This document shows positions 6,973 through 16,153 of a stretch of DNA of 64,000 bases, one piece after another (the first letter of the stretch is position 1; every line of letters begins with the position of its first letter). The stretch covers positions 1-64,000 of the forward strand of contig NZ_JADMSU010000003.1 in the NCBI RefSeq assembly GCF_015561195.1, written 5' to 3'. The position numbers and the translations under genes are program-made. The notes under the pieces were generated by a model. That model did not search any database. It was not told the origin of the DNA and was given only the letters and a program-made list of their open reading frames with translations. The DNA is from Collinsella aerofaciens. GTDB lineage: Bacteria; Actinomycetota; Coriobacteriia; Coriobacteriales; Coriobacteriaceae.

Positions 6973-8940
6973 CTAGCGTAGGGACCTCAGGCCGCCGGCC
7001 TCCTTGTCGAGCACTGTAAAGCGCACAGCATCCAGGTGCTCCAAGATGCTGATGGCACGTTTGCGCGACACGCCCAGCGCCTCGCGCAGCACGCTCGTGG
7101 TGGCAGCGCCGCCGGCATCGGCGATGGCCGCTGCGACGACATCACGCGCATGGGCCTCGGCGGCGGCGGACAGGGCAACGTCGCGCTCGACCTTAACGAT
7201 CGAGCGGTTGAGCGAAAGCTCGCGCAGGGCTCGCGTCATGGTGTCGCGGCCGAGCTGCAGCCGTTCGCCCACCTCGGGAAGCGCCGGTGCATCGAGGCCG
7301 GCTTCGTCCAGCAAGGCAACGATACGTTCGCAGGCCTCGCGCACCACACGCGCCGCAGCGGCAGCGGAGTGCGGGTCGAACACCTCGGCGCCCTCGGAGG
7401 CACACACGCCGCGCGAGCAGCCCTCGTAAATCAGGGCCGCGGCAACGCCTTCATCAGCGGCAGGCCACGCAGCATGGGCAACGGCGCCAGGCGTAAAGCC
7501 CGTCTCCTTGGGAGCCGCCGCGTGCATGGCTGACAGGGTCGCCGCCAGGGCATCCATCGCGGCGTCGAGCACCACGGCGTCCGCCAAGAGGCCCGCATCA
7601 CCCACGACAAGCTTGCGAACGGAGCCCTGCGCCACCAACCCGCGCAGTGCGGCATCGACCTCGCCGACACCAAGATCCAAAGCCTCGGCAACATCAATCG
7701 CCTTAACCGGCAGCGTCCGCAACGCCAGCCAAGCGCCCACACCGCCCGCGATATCGCCGGACTCGAGCGCCGCAAGCAGTGCGCTCTCGCCGGCAGAAAG
7801 CTCGCGCGAGCGACGGCAGCGCGCAAGCAGCACGCGCCCGCCGCCGATGAGCATAACGGGCGAATACGACAGCACCACGGCATGGTCTCCGGCACGCAGC
7901 GGCAGCGGCTCCTCCAGGCGCACCTGCACGGTACGGGTCTCGCCCACCGCCATGGGGGCCTCGCCCTCCAAAAGCATGATGCGGCCGACGACCTCTGCCG
8001 TACCCGCCATCACGTGCACACGCGCACCCGACTCGAGCACACGCGGCTTGGCTCCCTCGCGACCCAAATACGTAAACGTCATCATAAAGCGCAACGTCTG
8101 ACCAAAACGGTCCGCCACGCCCAGCATCTCGCCGCGGTCAAGTGCCGCGACGCCGTCGCCAACCAGGTTGAGCGCCACGCGCTGTCCAGGCAGCGCGCGC
8201 TGCGTATCGCCATGCACCTGAATCCCGCGCACGCGACAGACCGTACGCGACGGCAAAGCCATCAGCTCGTCGCCCACCGCAACCGGCGCATCGTGCAACG
8301 TTCCCGTCACCACGGTGCCTGCGCCCTTGATCGTAAAGCAGCGGTCGATGGGCAGGCGCGGCGCGGCATCGGTGGCCTCGGCACGGGCACGGCAGGCATC
8401 CCAGCAAGCGGCAACCTGCTCGTCGAGCGCAGCCAGCAGGTCATCGATCCCCGCGCCGGTCTTGGACGACACGGGCACGATCGGCGCGTCGGCAAACACG
8501 GTACCCGACAAAAAGTCATCGACATCGAGCTCGGCAAGCTCGGTCATCTCGGCATCGGCCAGGTCACACATAGTCAGCGCCACCACCATATGCGTGACGC
8601 CCAGCAGCTCCAGCACGTGCACGTGCTCGCGGGTCTGCGGCATCACGCCCTCGACGGCCGAAACCACCAGCACGGCCACGTCGATACCCGTGGCACCCTG
8701 CACCATGGCGCGCAGGTAATGCGCATGGCCCGGCACGTCGACCAGGCCAACAATCTTGCCACTCGGCAGCGTCAGCTCGCCAAAGCCCAGCTCAACGGTC
8801 ATGCCGCGACGGCGCTCAACCTCCAGACGGTCGGGATTCTTGCCGGTCAGTGCCTCGATCAGCGCCGACTTACCGTGGTCGACGTGGCCCGCCGTGCCAA
8901 CGATAACGGGGCACTCCACCAGCGCCTGAACCTCACTCAT
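6973..8940 (-). CDS. selB: Selenocysteine-specific elongation factor SelB
   Basis: 655 aa. It starts with an EF-Tu-like GTPase domain: GTAGHVDHGKS (residues 15-25), DVPGH near residue 68 and TMCD in the NKxD position near residue 123. Domains II and III follow to about residue 360, then C-terminal winged-helix repeats (about 390-655) that bind the SECIS hairpin in the mRNA. SelB delivers Sec-tRNA to UGA codons, here those in fdhF and selD. Its ATG overlaps the selA stop by 4 nt (ATGA), so the two are translationally coupled, and selC follows 36 nt downstream. The length is close to that of E. coli SelB (614 aa). Confidence 0.96.
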   Translation of the reverse strand: MSEVQALVECPVIVGTAGHVDHGKSALIEALTGKNPDRLEVERRRGMTVELGFGELTLPSGKIVGLVDVPGHAHYLRAMVQGATGIDVAVLVVSAVEGVMPQTREHVHVLELLGVTHMVVALTMCDLADAEMTELAELDVDDFLSGTVFADAPIVPVSSKTGAGIDDLLAALDEQVAACWDACRARAEATDAAPRLPIDRCFTIKGAGTVVTGTLHDAPVAVGDELMALPSRTVCRVRGIQVHGDTQRALPGQRVALNLVGDGVAALDRGEMLGVADRFGQTLRFMMTFTYLGREGAKPRVLESGARVHVMAGTAEVVGRIMLLEGEAPMAVGETRTVQVRLEEPLPLRAGDHAVVLSYSPVMLIGGGRVLLARCRRSRELSAGESALLAALESGDIAGGVGAWLALRTLPVKAIDVAEALDLGVGEVDAALRGLVAQGSVRKLVVGDAGLLADAVVLDAAMDALAATLSAMHAAAPKETGFTPGAVAHAAWPAADEGVAAALIYEGCSRGVCASEGAEVFDPHSAAAAARVVREACERIVALLDEAGLDAPALPEVGERLQLGRDTMTRALRELSLNRSIVKVERDVALSAAAEAHARDVVAAAIADAGGAATTSVLREALGVSRKRAISILEHLDAVRFTVLDKEAGGLRSLR

Positions 8941-10394
8941 CGAGCAATCGCCTTCTCAACGCATGCGGCAAGCGTCGACGCCGCCGTCTCGATATCGCGG
9001 TCGCCCACGAGCGTACGGACGTCAAACAAAATGCGATCGTGCGAGGTTCGCGTGACGACCGGCGTGTCGAAGTCCTGGACAAGCGAGCGCTTGAGCGCAT
9101 CGACCGTCAGGCGCGCGTCAACAAGACGCACGGCAACGCACATCGTGGGCAGCTCGACGGTAGGCAGCGAGCCGCCACCGGGGGTCGACGATTCCTCAAC
9201 GATCTCCACCTGCACGGCGCACGGGCAACCGGCCTTATCGAGCCCGGCGGCCATACGATCGCGCAGCTTGCGGGCACGACGCTCCAGGTGAGCCCGCGGC
9301 AGCGTAAGCATGCTGAGCACCGGAATATCACGGTGTGCCACGTCGGCGCCGTCCATGTAGATGCGCAGTGTGGCCTCGAGCGCCGTGAGCGCCAACTTGC
9401 CCGGGCGCAGGGCGCGCATAAGCGGATGCGACCCACAGGCCTGGACCAGATCGCGGCGGCCCATGATAATGCCCGCCTGCGCCGCGCCCAGCAGCTTATC
9501 GCCCGAGCACGACACGATATCGAGTCCTGCCGCGACCGAAGCTGGCGTGGTTTCTTCGCCGCCGCGCACCAAGATGTCGTCGGGCAACAGCGCGCCCGAC
9601 CCCTGGTCCTCGTAGAACAGCAGGCCATGCTTGTGAGCAAGCGCCGCAAGCTCCCGAGAACCAACCTCCTCGTGAAAACCCTCGATACGATAGTTGGAGG
9701 GATGGACCTTCAGGATCATGGCCGTTTCGGGCGTGATGGCGCGCTCGTAGTCGCCCAAATGCGTGCGGTTGGTGGCGCCGACCTCGACGAGTTTGGCGCC
9801 CGAGGCCGCCATGACGTCAGGAATACGGAAGCTGCCACCGATCTCGACGAGCTCACCACGGCTCACGATGACCTCTTTGCCCGCGGCATGAGTCGCCAGC
9901 ACCAGCAGCACCGCGGCGGCATTGTTGTTGACGACCAGCGCGTCCTCGGCACCGGTGAGCGAGCGGATCAGTTGCGCGGCGTGTTCCTTGCGCGACCCGC
10001 GCGAACAGGTGTCGACGCTGTACTCGAGCGTGCTATACCCGCGCGCAACCTCGGCCACGGCCTTTGCCGCCGACTCCGCGAGCGGGGCGCGGCCCAGATT
10101 GGTATGGATGACCACACCCGTGGCGTTGACGGCTGGGCGCAGGCTCGGCAGTGCGGAGCGATGCGCACGCCACTCGATGGCCGAGGCCAGCTCGCGCTTG
10201 GAACGCGGGGCGGCACCGGCACGAATCGCGGCGCGCTCCTCGTCGAGCTCAGCCGTCACGGCGGCATGCACCACCGCGTCGCAGGTCTCCCCCGCAGCCT
10301 TCACCACCGGCCACTCGGCAAGCAGCTCGTTGACGGAAGGAATGGCGCGCAGGCGGGCGCGCACCTCATCGGACATGTTCTGGCTATCGCTCAT
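8937..10394 (-). CDS. selA: L-seryl-tRNA(Sec) selenium transferase SelA
   Basis: 485 aa. It is a fold-type-I PLP enzyme that converts Ser-tRNA(Sec) to Sec-tRNA(Sec) with selenophosphate from SelD. The PLP lysine is in SCSGDKLLGAAQAG near residue 300. The N-terminal helical domain that recognises tRNA (about 1-75) is present, followed by the VNATGVVIHTNLGRAPL motif near residue 88, which is strongly diagnostic. The start at 10394 has GAAAGG 8 nt upstream. It is followed by selB with a 4-nt overlap and preceded 52 nt upstream by a molybdoenzyme gene on the same strand, so all probably share one transcript. Confidence 0.96.
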   Translation of the reverse strand: MSDSQNMSDEVRARLRAIPSVNELLAEWPVVKAAGETCDAVVHAAVTAELDEERAAIRAGAAPRSKRELASAIEWRAHRSALPSLRPAVNATGVVIHTNLGRAPLAESAAKAVAEVARGYSTLEYSVDTCSRGSRKEHAAQLIRSLTGAEDALVVNNNAAAVLLVLATHAAGKEVIVSRGELVEIGGSFRIPDVMAASGAKLVEVGATNRTHLGDYERAITPETAMILKVHPSNYRIEGFHEEVGSRELAALAHKHGLLFYEDQGSGALLPDDILVRGGEETTPASVAAGLDIVSCSGDKLLGAAQAGIIMGRRDLVQACGSHPLMRALRPGKLALTALEATLRIYMDGADVAHRDIPVLSMLTLPRAHLERRARKLRDRMAAGLDKAGCPCAVQVEIVEESSTPGGGSLPTVELPTMCVAVRLVDARLTVDALKRSLVQDFDTPVVTRTSHDRILFDVRTLVGDRDIETAASTLAACVEKAIAR

Positions 10395-10446
10395 GTGCGG
10401 CCTTTCAAAAGAAACGTGGATCAGTCGAATACATCAACTGAGTCAA

Positions 10447-12564
10447 TTACTCGTCATTATCCCCGCACGCCGCGATCTTTTCCACGCGAACGGCGTTTTC
10501 CTGGGTGAGCGCGGCACCCGTCAACGGGTCCCAACGCAACGGCGTATGGTCGAGCGGGCCCACGCCCAAGCCTTGAGCGCCACCGGCATCGGCGTCAAAC
10601 GAACGCCCACCGGGGGCGGCCGAGGTGAAGATGCACGCCGGATGCAGATACGGCGTCGTCTCCACACGCACGCGGTCGCGGCCCATATCGCTCACGAGTT
10701 CGACGATCTCGCCGTCGGCGATGCCCATGTGCGCAGCAGCATCGGCATTCATCTGCACGGCATCCAGGTCCGACCCAGCCTCAGCGGCACCTTGGGCTGC
10801 AAGCCTTCGCGAGGTATGCGACTCAAAGGGACGGTTGCCGCTAATGAGGCGAAACATCCCCGGGCCAGGCTCCACCATGGGAGCGATCCAGTTGGGTACA
10901 CGACCCAGGCCGGCTCGTTCCCATACGTCGCTTGCCAGCGCAATTATGCCGCCATCCAAGGGAATCGCCGGCTCGCCCGTACGCGACGGCAACGCAACAC
11001 CCGTGTCGGCCCAGCCGCGCTCCTTGAGCTCGTCCAGATTGATCCCAAAAGGCGCCACCTGGGCAGCCGCCAGATCGTCAGACGTAAACTGGAAGTACTC
11101 GCCCACGCCACAAGCCTGCGCAAGACCGGCAAAAATCTCCCGACCGGGACGTGTGTCGTCATGCTGCACGGGCAGCACAGCGTTGCGGTAGAACACGCGC
11201 GCATCGTTGACGCCCGCCACCGTTCCCACGCCGCGGTCGGCCTCCAGATACGTCACATCGGGCAGCACGAAGTCGGAAGCGCGCGCTGTCTCGGACCAGC
11301 GAATATCAATCGTCACGAGCAAGTCGAGCTGCCGCAAAATACTCAACCAAGCCTGCGCATTGCCATAGCCCGCACCGGGGTTACTGGCATAGACGATGAG
11401 TCCACGCAAATCGCCGGCAAGAATCGACTGACCGATGGTCGTGCACAGGCCGCGAACCGGATCGACCAGTGGATAGCGCTCGGACCCCAACTTGGGCTCA
11501 CGTGGCATCGACGGCGTCGCGAAACACGCAGGGTCCAAATCGCCCAACGCAAGCGGCGTGGGCGGGTTGAGGGCACCGCCCGCGTGTCCGATGCAGCCCA
11601 GCAGCACATCGACCAGACAAATCGCGCGCGCAGTCTGGGTGCTATTGGCATACGCGATGCCAATGCCGCCATGAAAGCCGGCGTCCACCACGGCAGCAGG
11701 CGCGGCGGCAGCGAGATCGCGCGCCGTGGCGACAATCTCTGCGGCCGGCACGTCGCACATCGACTCGGCCCACTCGGGCGTCCAAGCACGGGCCGCCTGC
11801 GCCAGCTCGTCAAAGCCTGTGGTATAGCGGGCAACGAACTCGCGGTCGTACAGGTCCTCGGCAATCAACACATGGACAATACCCAGCAGTAACGCCAAGT
11901 CGCAGCCCGGGCGCACGCGCAGCCAGCGGTCGGCAATAGCAGCCGAACCGCTGCGCCGGGGGTCAACCACGATGATCTTCGCCCCGCGCCGACGCGCATC
12001 GTTGAGCGCATCAACGGCCCCCGTCGTCGACGAATCCACCAAGGAACGCCCAAGGTACATGATGCAGTCGGTATGCGCAAGGTCGGAGGCGGGGCTGTAG
12101 CCCAGGCTGTGCTCCCAACCGGTAAGTCGGCTTACCTCGCAGGCACCGTCGGCACCATACACGTTGGGGGAGCCCAGCGCATGCATAAAGCGATATGCCC
12201 AGTAGCGGTCGAACGAGGGCACGCCGAGCGTCATGCCCAGCGCGCGCGGACCATGCCCGTCGACAATCCCCTCAAGGCGCGCAGCGATCTGCGCGAACGC
12301 CTCATCCCACGAAATCGCATCGAACCCCGAGCCATCAGCTCGTCGGCGCATGGGGTGCACAATGCGATCGCGCTCGTCAAACGGCATGACCAGGCGATGG
12401 CGCCCGCGGGCGCACAGGGCACGCGCCGCGCATGGATGCCCCGGCACCGGCAACTCGGCCACCACACGCCCATCCTCGACATGGGCCGCAAAGGCGCAAT
12501 CGGCATAGCATCCCCCGCATGTGGTCACCACGGCGCGACCGTCACGCTTCACAGCAGATGCCAT
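10447..12564 (-). CDS. DMSO-reductase-family molybdopterin oxidoreductase, substrate unknown
   Basis: 705 aa from the ATG at 12564, chosen because AAAGGGG lies 9 nt upstream; a longer frame exists but would contain that site. The N-terminus carries a [4Fe-4S] motif (CGGCYADC, then GHPCAARALC), followed by the P-loop-like molybdopterin regions and a C-terminal molydopterin dinucleotide-binding domain ending near ALTQENAVRVEK. The probable Mo ligand is the cysteine in DGACEVSR (about residue 150); no in-frame UGA is present, so it is not a selenoenzyme. There is no Tat signal, no FeS partner and no membrane subunit nearby, pointing to a soluble cytoplasmic enzyme. It is the first gene of the run leading into selA-selB. 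It could be a formate-dehydrogenase-like, polysulfide-reductase-like or hydratase-type enzyme; I cannot decide. Confidence 0.8.
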   Translation of the reverse strand: MASAVKRDGRAVVTTCGGCYADCAFAAHVEDGRVVAELPVPGHPCAARALCARGRHRLVMPFDERDRIVHPMRRRADGSGFDAISWDEAFAQIAARLEGIVDGHGPRALGMTLGVPSFDRYWAYRFMHALGSPNVYGADGACEVSRLTGWEHSLGYSPASDLAHTDCIMYLGRSLVDSSTTGAVDALNDARRRGAKIIVVDPRRSGSAAIADRWLRVRPGCDLALLLGIVHVLIAEDLYDREFVARYTTGFDELAQAARAWTPEWAESMCDVPAAEIVATARDLAAAAPAAVVDAGFHGGIGIAYANSTQTARAICLVDVLLGCIGHAGGALNPPTPLALGDLDPACFATPSMPREPKLGSERYPLVDPVRGLCTTIGQSILAGDLRGLIVYASNPGAGYGNAQAWLSILRQLDLLVTIDIRWSETARASDFVLPDVTYLEADRGVGTVAGVNDARVFYRNAVLPVQHDDTRPGREIFAGLAQACGVGEYFQFTSDDLAAAQVAPFGINLDELKERGWADTGVALPSRTGEPAIPLDGGIIALASDVWERAGLGRVPNWIAPMVEPGPGMFRLISGNRPFESHTSRRLAAQGAAEAGSDLDAVQMNADAAAHMGIADGEIVELVSDMGRDRVRVETTPYLHPACIFTSAAPGGRSFDADAGGAQGLGVGPLDHTPLRWDPLTGAALTQENAVRVEKIAACGDNDE

Positions 12565-12628
12565 CTCGATTACCCCTTTCATCAGCCAAACACAACAGGC
12601 CAAAAGACCGGCAACGGGCCCCAGACCC

Positions 12629-12664
12629 AAAAAGCCTCCCGCACGGCAACGCCCCGCGGGAGGC
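12629..12664 (-). terminator. Terminator after focA (end of formate hydrogenlyase operon)
   Basis: Minus strand: GCCTCCCGC (12664-12656) pairs perfectly with GCGGGAGGC (12642-12634) and is followed by TTTTT (12633-12629). It lies 22 nt after the focA stop and separates the operon from the molybdoenzyme-selAB unit. Confidence 0.92.
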
Positions 12665-12686
12665 CTAACGTCAAACAGACGATATC

Positions 12687-13526
12687 TTACGCCTCGGACT
12701 TCTTGGCGTAGATAAACCAGTAGCCGAGCGCGACCAGAACCGCACCGCCCACAATGTTGCCCAGCGTGGCGGCGGACAGGTTAAACGCAATGCCCGCGGC
12801 GTTGAGCGCATCGGCGCCGGCGACGTCGGCACCATAGCCGCATGCATGCATCACGGCACCCATGGGCAAAAAGTACATATTGGCAACACAGTGCTCAAAA
12901 CCGCAGGCCACAAAAGCAGCGATCGGCAGCAAAATGCCCACGACCTTATCGGCCACGGTCTTGCCGGCGGTACCGATCCACACAGCCAGGCACACAAAGA
13001 TGTTGCACAGGATGCCGCGGAAGAAGATCGTCACCCAGTCGATCGTCACCTTGCCGGCGGCGACGCTCACCATGGAATTGGCGACTGCCTCGCCGTTGAG
13101 CTTGTAAATGCCGGCCATGTACACCAAAAAGACGATGAACAGGGCACCGACAAAGTTACCGACCCATACGACAATCCAAGCCTTGAGCATCTGAGCCAGG
13201 GTGATCTTTTTGCTCTTGAGCGCGCAGACCATAAGCGAGTTGCCGGTGAACAGCTCGGCGCCGCACACCAGCACGAGCACCAGGCCCAGGCAAAAGCACA
13301 GGCCGCCCACGACGCGCTGGGCGCCCCAGCCCAGCGTGCTATCGCTCAAGAACACGGTAAAGAACAGGCCGCCGAAGGCAATAAACGCACCGGCGAACAT
13401 TGCCAACAGAAAGGCCTTTGCGACCGGCAGGTTGGCCTTGGTCACGCCGGCGGCCTCGGTCTTGGCCTCGATCGCGGCGGGCGCCAGGCAATCGGGAGCG
13501 GGATATTCTGCCTTGGAATCTGCCAT
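12687..13526 (-). CDS. focA: Formate/nitrite transporter family channel FocA
   Basis: 279 aa from the ATG at 13526, preceded by AGGAAAGAAG; the longer frame lacks a site. It has the six-helix FNT architecture: an N-terminal helix with LLAMFAGAFIAFGG, the conserved ELFTGN loop near residue 95, and GFEHCVANMYFLP in the fourth conserved segment, which contains the pore histidine. The protein is a pentameric formate channel. It is the last gene of the formate hydrogenlyase operon, consistent with formate being brought to FdhF or exported, and it is followed by a strong terminator. Confidence 0.93.
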   Translation of the reverse strand: MADSKAEYPAPDCLAPAAIEAKTEAAGVTKANLPVAKAFLLAMFAGAFIAFGGLFFTVFLSDSTLGWGAQRVVGGLCFCLGLVLVLVCGAELFTGNSLMVCALKSKKITLAQMLKAWIVVWVGNFVGALFIVFLVYMAGIYKLNGEAVANSMVSVAAGKVTIDWVTIFFRGILCNIFVCLAVWIGTAGKTVADKVVGILLPIAAFVACGFEHCVANMYFLPMGAVMHACGYGADVAGADALNAAGIAFNLSAATLGNIVGGAVLVALGYWFIYAKKSEA

Positions 13527-13565
13527 GTCAATCACTTCTTTCCTAATCAGCAGGGACAAGCGCTC

Positions 13566-14069
13566 CTATTGCTCTTGCCCCAAGCGGACAAAGTGGGAAA
13601 AGTCGTTGGCGACCACGGCGTCGTACACGGCGTCGACGGCGTCAAAGACTTCCGGGGACATGGGGTTGTAGAACTCCGTGTCGCCCGGCTGAATCCCAAC
13701 GAAGACGATATCATCGCACGATTGCTCGATTTCCTCGATCAGAATCGACAAAGGAAGCGAATGCGTGGTGAACATCGACTTGCGGGCCACATCGCGCTTG
13801 TCGAGCAAGCGGATGGACCCGACGGGCAGCGCCATGTCGGCGGCATCGACCAGAACCAAACGCGGCGGGCGCTCGCGCTTGACCTCGATGATGTCGTCCT
13901 CGGGCGTTTGGCCGCCGTCGATCGTGTACCAACCGGCGATGGGTGCGTCCTCCATCTTTTTGGAGAGCACGGGGCCGGCGGCATCGTCGGCACGCAGCAC
14001 GCTTCCCGCCGTGAGCACGATACCCGCAAACGGGGCGCCGTTCACACGTCCATCCACAACGCGACCCAT
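13566..14069 (-). CDS. hycI: Hydrogenase maturation endopeptidase HycI
   Basis: 167 aa. It belongs to the HycI/HyaD family of nickel-dependent aspartic proteases that trim the C-terminus of the [NiFe] large subunit. The N-terminal LTAGSVLRADDAAGP (residues 19-33) corresponds to the family's LTVGNxxxxDDGAGP with its metal-binding aspartate, and VLVDAAD near residue 72 supplies the second acidic ligand. The family's usual GN is replaced by GS. Its ATG overlaps the hycH stop by 1 nt. Its substrate should be HyfG encoded at 16154-17926, whose cleavage site after the DPCYSC motif is intact. Confidence 0.9.
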   Translation of the reverse strand: MGRVVDGRVNGAPFAGIVLTAGSVLRADDAAGPVLSKKMEDAPIAGWYTIDGGQTPEDDIIEVKRERPPRLVLVDAADMALPVGSIRLLDKRDVARKSMFTTHSLPLSILIEEIEQSCDDIVFVGIQPGDTEFYNPMSPEVFDAVDAVYDAVVANDFSHFVRLGQEQ

Positions 14070-14650
14070 TACTGCAACCTTCCCGTCAGATACACGCCCG
14101 ACACATCGCGCACGCGCTCCACCAGATCGCGGAACTTCATCAGAAACGCGACCTGCTGGGCATGCAGGCCAAAGTCGTCGTCGAACACCGAGATGCCGGC
14201 CTTGGCCGACCCGCGAAAACCGCGCTCGTCGAGCAGCGCATCACAGGCCTCGAGCAGTGACGGCACCGCCGCCTTGTCGAGCTGGCACTCGCCGAAGGAG
14301 CGGATGGCCTCAAACTTGGTTTTGGCCTCCCCCTCCGGCAACGCGTCGACGAGCGAATAGAACACATCCACCGGCACCGACAGGCGCGGCTCAAAGCAGT
14401 CGAGCACGCCGGTGTGGTGGCCCACGGCGAGCGTGTAATACAGCACATCGCAGGCCTCCTGGGGAACGTCTTCCTCGGTCTCCACAAACTTACGCGTGAG
14501 CTCGTAGAAGACCACCTGGTCGGGCGCATGGCCCAGGCAGGGGTCGGCGACGCCCTCGGCAGCCTCGTCGCTTGCGCGTGAGGCATCGCCAAAAGAGCCG
14601 CCGAGCATGCCGGGCCCCGCAAAGTAACCAGAGCGGTCCGTGAGCTCCAT
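14069..14650 (-). CDS. hycH: Formate hydrogenlyase maturation protein HycH
   Basis: 193 aa. Residues 46-87 match E. coli HycH closely: VVFYELTRKFVETEED, then YYTLAVGHHTGVLDCFE corresponding to YYSLAIGHHLGVIDCLE. HycH is needed for processing of the hydrogenase large subunit, and its exact role is unclear. The N-terminal 45 residues are an extension absent from the E. coli protein (136 aa) and look disordered. The gene starts directly after the hyfI stop with no gap and ends overlapping hycI by 1 nt. Confidence 0.9.
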   Translation of the reverse strand: MELTDRSGYFAGPGMLGGSFGDASRASDEAAEGVADPCLGHAPDQVVFYELTRKFVETEEDVPQEACDVLYYTLAVGHHTGVLDCFEPRLSVPVDVFYSLVDALPEGEAKTKFEAIRSFGECQLDKAAVPSLLEACDALLDERGFRGSAKAGISVFDDDFGLHAQQVAFLMKFRDLVERVRDVSGVYLTGRLQ

Positions 14651-15433
14651 CTAGCGACCTCCGGCCAGCACCAGATCCTGCAGCGCCGAGTACACCTCGA
14701 CGCGGCGCGGATCGTCCTGCTTGTCGATGAGCAGCGCCATGGCACCGCGGATATCGCCCTTGGGTGCGCCCTCGAGCGTATCCATAAACTCGTTGGCCAG
14801 GTCACGGCCGTAACGGTAGCCGCTCATGGCGCGAGCCTCGCGCTCGATGGCAACGCGCAGTTTGTACGGCACGCCGGGGTGCAGGATATCGGCCTGCTCG
14901 CCGGCGACCTCCACCGTGGTCTCGGCATGGAGCTTTTGGTCCAGCAGACCGAGCGCCATGGCAAAGCCGTAGATGGTCTGCGCGGGGCTGGGCGGGCAGC
15001 CGGGGATGTAGACATCGACCGGCAAAATCTTGTCGGTGCCGCCCCAGACGCAGTAGTTGTCGTAGAAGATGCCGCCGGTGCAGCCGCACGCGCCATAGGA
15101 CACCACAATCTTGGGATCGGGTGCGGCCTCAAAGGCGCGCAGGGCCGGCATGCGCATGGCTCGCGTCACGGCGCCGGTGTACAGCAGCACGTCGGCGTGA
15201 CGGGGCGAGGGCACGACCTTGATGCCAAAGCGCTCGACGTCGAAGACGGGCGTGATGGAACCGAAGATCTCGATCTCGCAGCCGTTGCAGCCGCCGCAGT
15301 CGACACGGTAGACGTACACCGAGCGCTTGATTTTCTTAAGAAGGGTCGCCTTGGCCTTCTCGATGCTCTCGTCGAGCTCGATCTTGGTCGGGCGGTACTG
15401 AAGCCGCTCGGGCAAAAGCGTGGGTTCGGCCAT
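14651..15433 (-). CDS. hyfI: [NiFe]-hydrogenase small subunit HyfI/HycG (NuoB-like)
   Basis: 260 aa. It is a NuoB/PSST-type subunit that binds the proximal [4Fe-4S] cluster next to the active-site subunit. The ligand cysteines are visible in DCGGCNGCEIE (residues 45-55), YGACGCTGG near 114 and PGCPPSP near 148. The C-terminal 70 residues beyond the PGCPP motif resemble HycG. It is a soluble arm subunit, co-transcribed with hyfG and hyfH (2-nt gap to hyfH). Confidence 0.94.
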   Translation of the reverse strand: MAEPTLLPERLQYRPTKIELDESIEKAKATLLKKIKRSVYVYRVDCGGCNGCEIEIFGSITPVFDVERFGIKVVPSPRHADVLLYTGAVTRAMRMPALRAFEAAPDPKIVVSYGACGCTGGIFYDNYCVWGGTDKILPVDVYIPGCPPSPAQTIYGFAMALGLLDQKLHAETTVEVAGEQADILHPGVPYKLRVAIEREARAMSGYRYGRDLANEFMDTLEGAPKGDIRGAMALLIDKQDDPRRVEVYSALQDLVLAGGR

Positions 15434-15435
15434 GG

Positions 15436-16152
15436 TTACTCCTCCTTCGTATCAAAATCCATGATGATGCCCTCGACCGGCGCAGGACCGGCGGGGATCT
15501 CGGGCGCATCGGGGTTGAGCTCGCGGTCGATATACTCCGGGTTCACGCCGTGGCCGCCCAGATACTCCATGCCGGGGCCCTGGGGCTCGCCGGACGCAAG
15601 CGTCTCGTTGGCAGCCATGCCAGCAGCGTTGCCGGTCTTTACGGCCGAGGCGGCGCGCAGAGCGTCGAGTTCGCGCTTGCACTCCTGGCACATACCGACG
15701 GTACGGGCGGCCTGCTCGGCCTCCATGCCGCCGGCCTTTTGCAGCAGGCGCTTGGTGTAGTCGATCTCCTTGTGCGGGGCAAACGGCTTGCCGCAACGCG
15801 AGCAGTGCTCGAGCGTATAGACGCTCTTACTGGTGAGGTCGTCCTTGCTCATGACGGCCAGCTCAAACTCCTCGGTGAGCTTGATGGACTCCATGGGGCA
15901 GGCTTCCTCACAGCGGCCGCAAAAGATGCAGCGACCGTAGTCGATCGACCAGGTGATGGTATCGGCCGCAAGGTCGGGGTCCATGCGAATGGCATCGGCC
16001 GGGCACGCCACGCCGCAGGCACCGCAGGCGATGCACAGCTCCGCGTTGTGCTCGGGCTTGCCGCGCATGTCCTTGTTAGTGGGAAACGGCGCAAACGGGT
16101 ACTTGACCGTCGCGTCGCCGGCCTTGGCGTTGACCTTCCAAAGCTTCAGCAT
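15436..16152 (-). CDS. hyfH: 4Fe-4S subunit HyfH/HycF (NuoI-like)
   Basis: 238 aa from the ATG at 16152, which is only 1 nt after the hyfG stop. Two ferredoxin motifs are complete: CIACGACGVACP near residue 40 and CIFCGRCEEACP near residue 73. A further four cysteines (CSRCGKPF near 117 and CQECKREL near 152) form a zinc-ribbon-like pair, as in HycF. The C-terminal tail is longer than in E. coli (181 aa) and is Gly/Pro/acidic-rich. It connects clusters in HyfA with those in HyfI. Confidence 0.92.
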   Translation of the reverse strand: MLKLWKVNAKAGDATVKYPFAPFPTNKDMRGKPEHNAELCIACGACGVACPADAIRMDPDLAADTITWSIDYGRCIFCGRCEEACPMESIKLTEEFELAVMSKDDLTSKSVYTLEHCSRCGKPFAPHKEIDYTKRLLQKAGGMEAEQAARTVGMCQECKRELDALRAASAVKTGNAAGMAANETLASGEPQGPGMEYLGGHGVNPEYIDRELNPDAPEIPAGPAPVEGIIMDFDTKEE

Positions 16153-16153
16153 A

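Noticed and set aside
12690-14360. 504-codon plus-strand ORF across focA, hycI and hycH
   Set aside because: It lies antisense to three conserved overlapping genes and has no recognisable domain.
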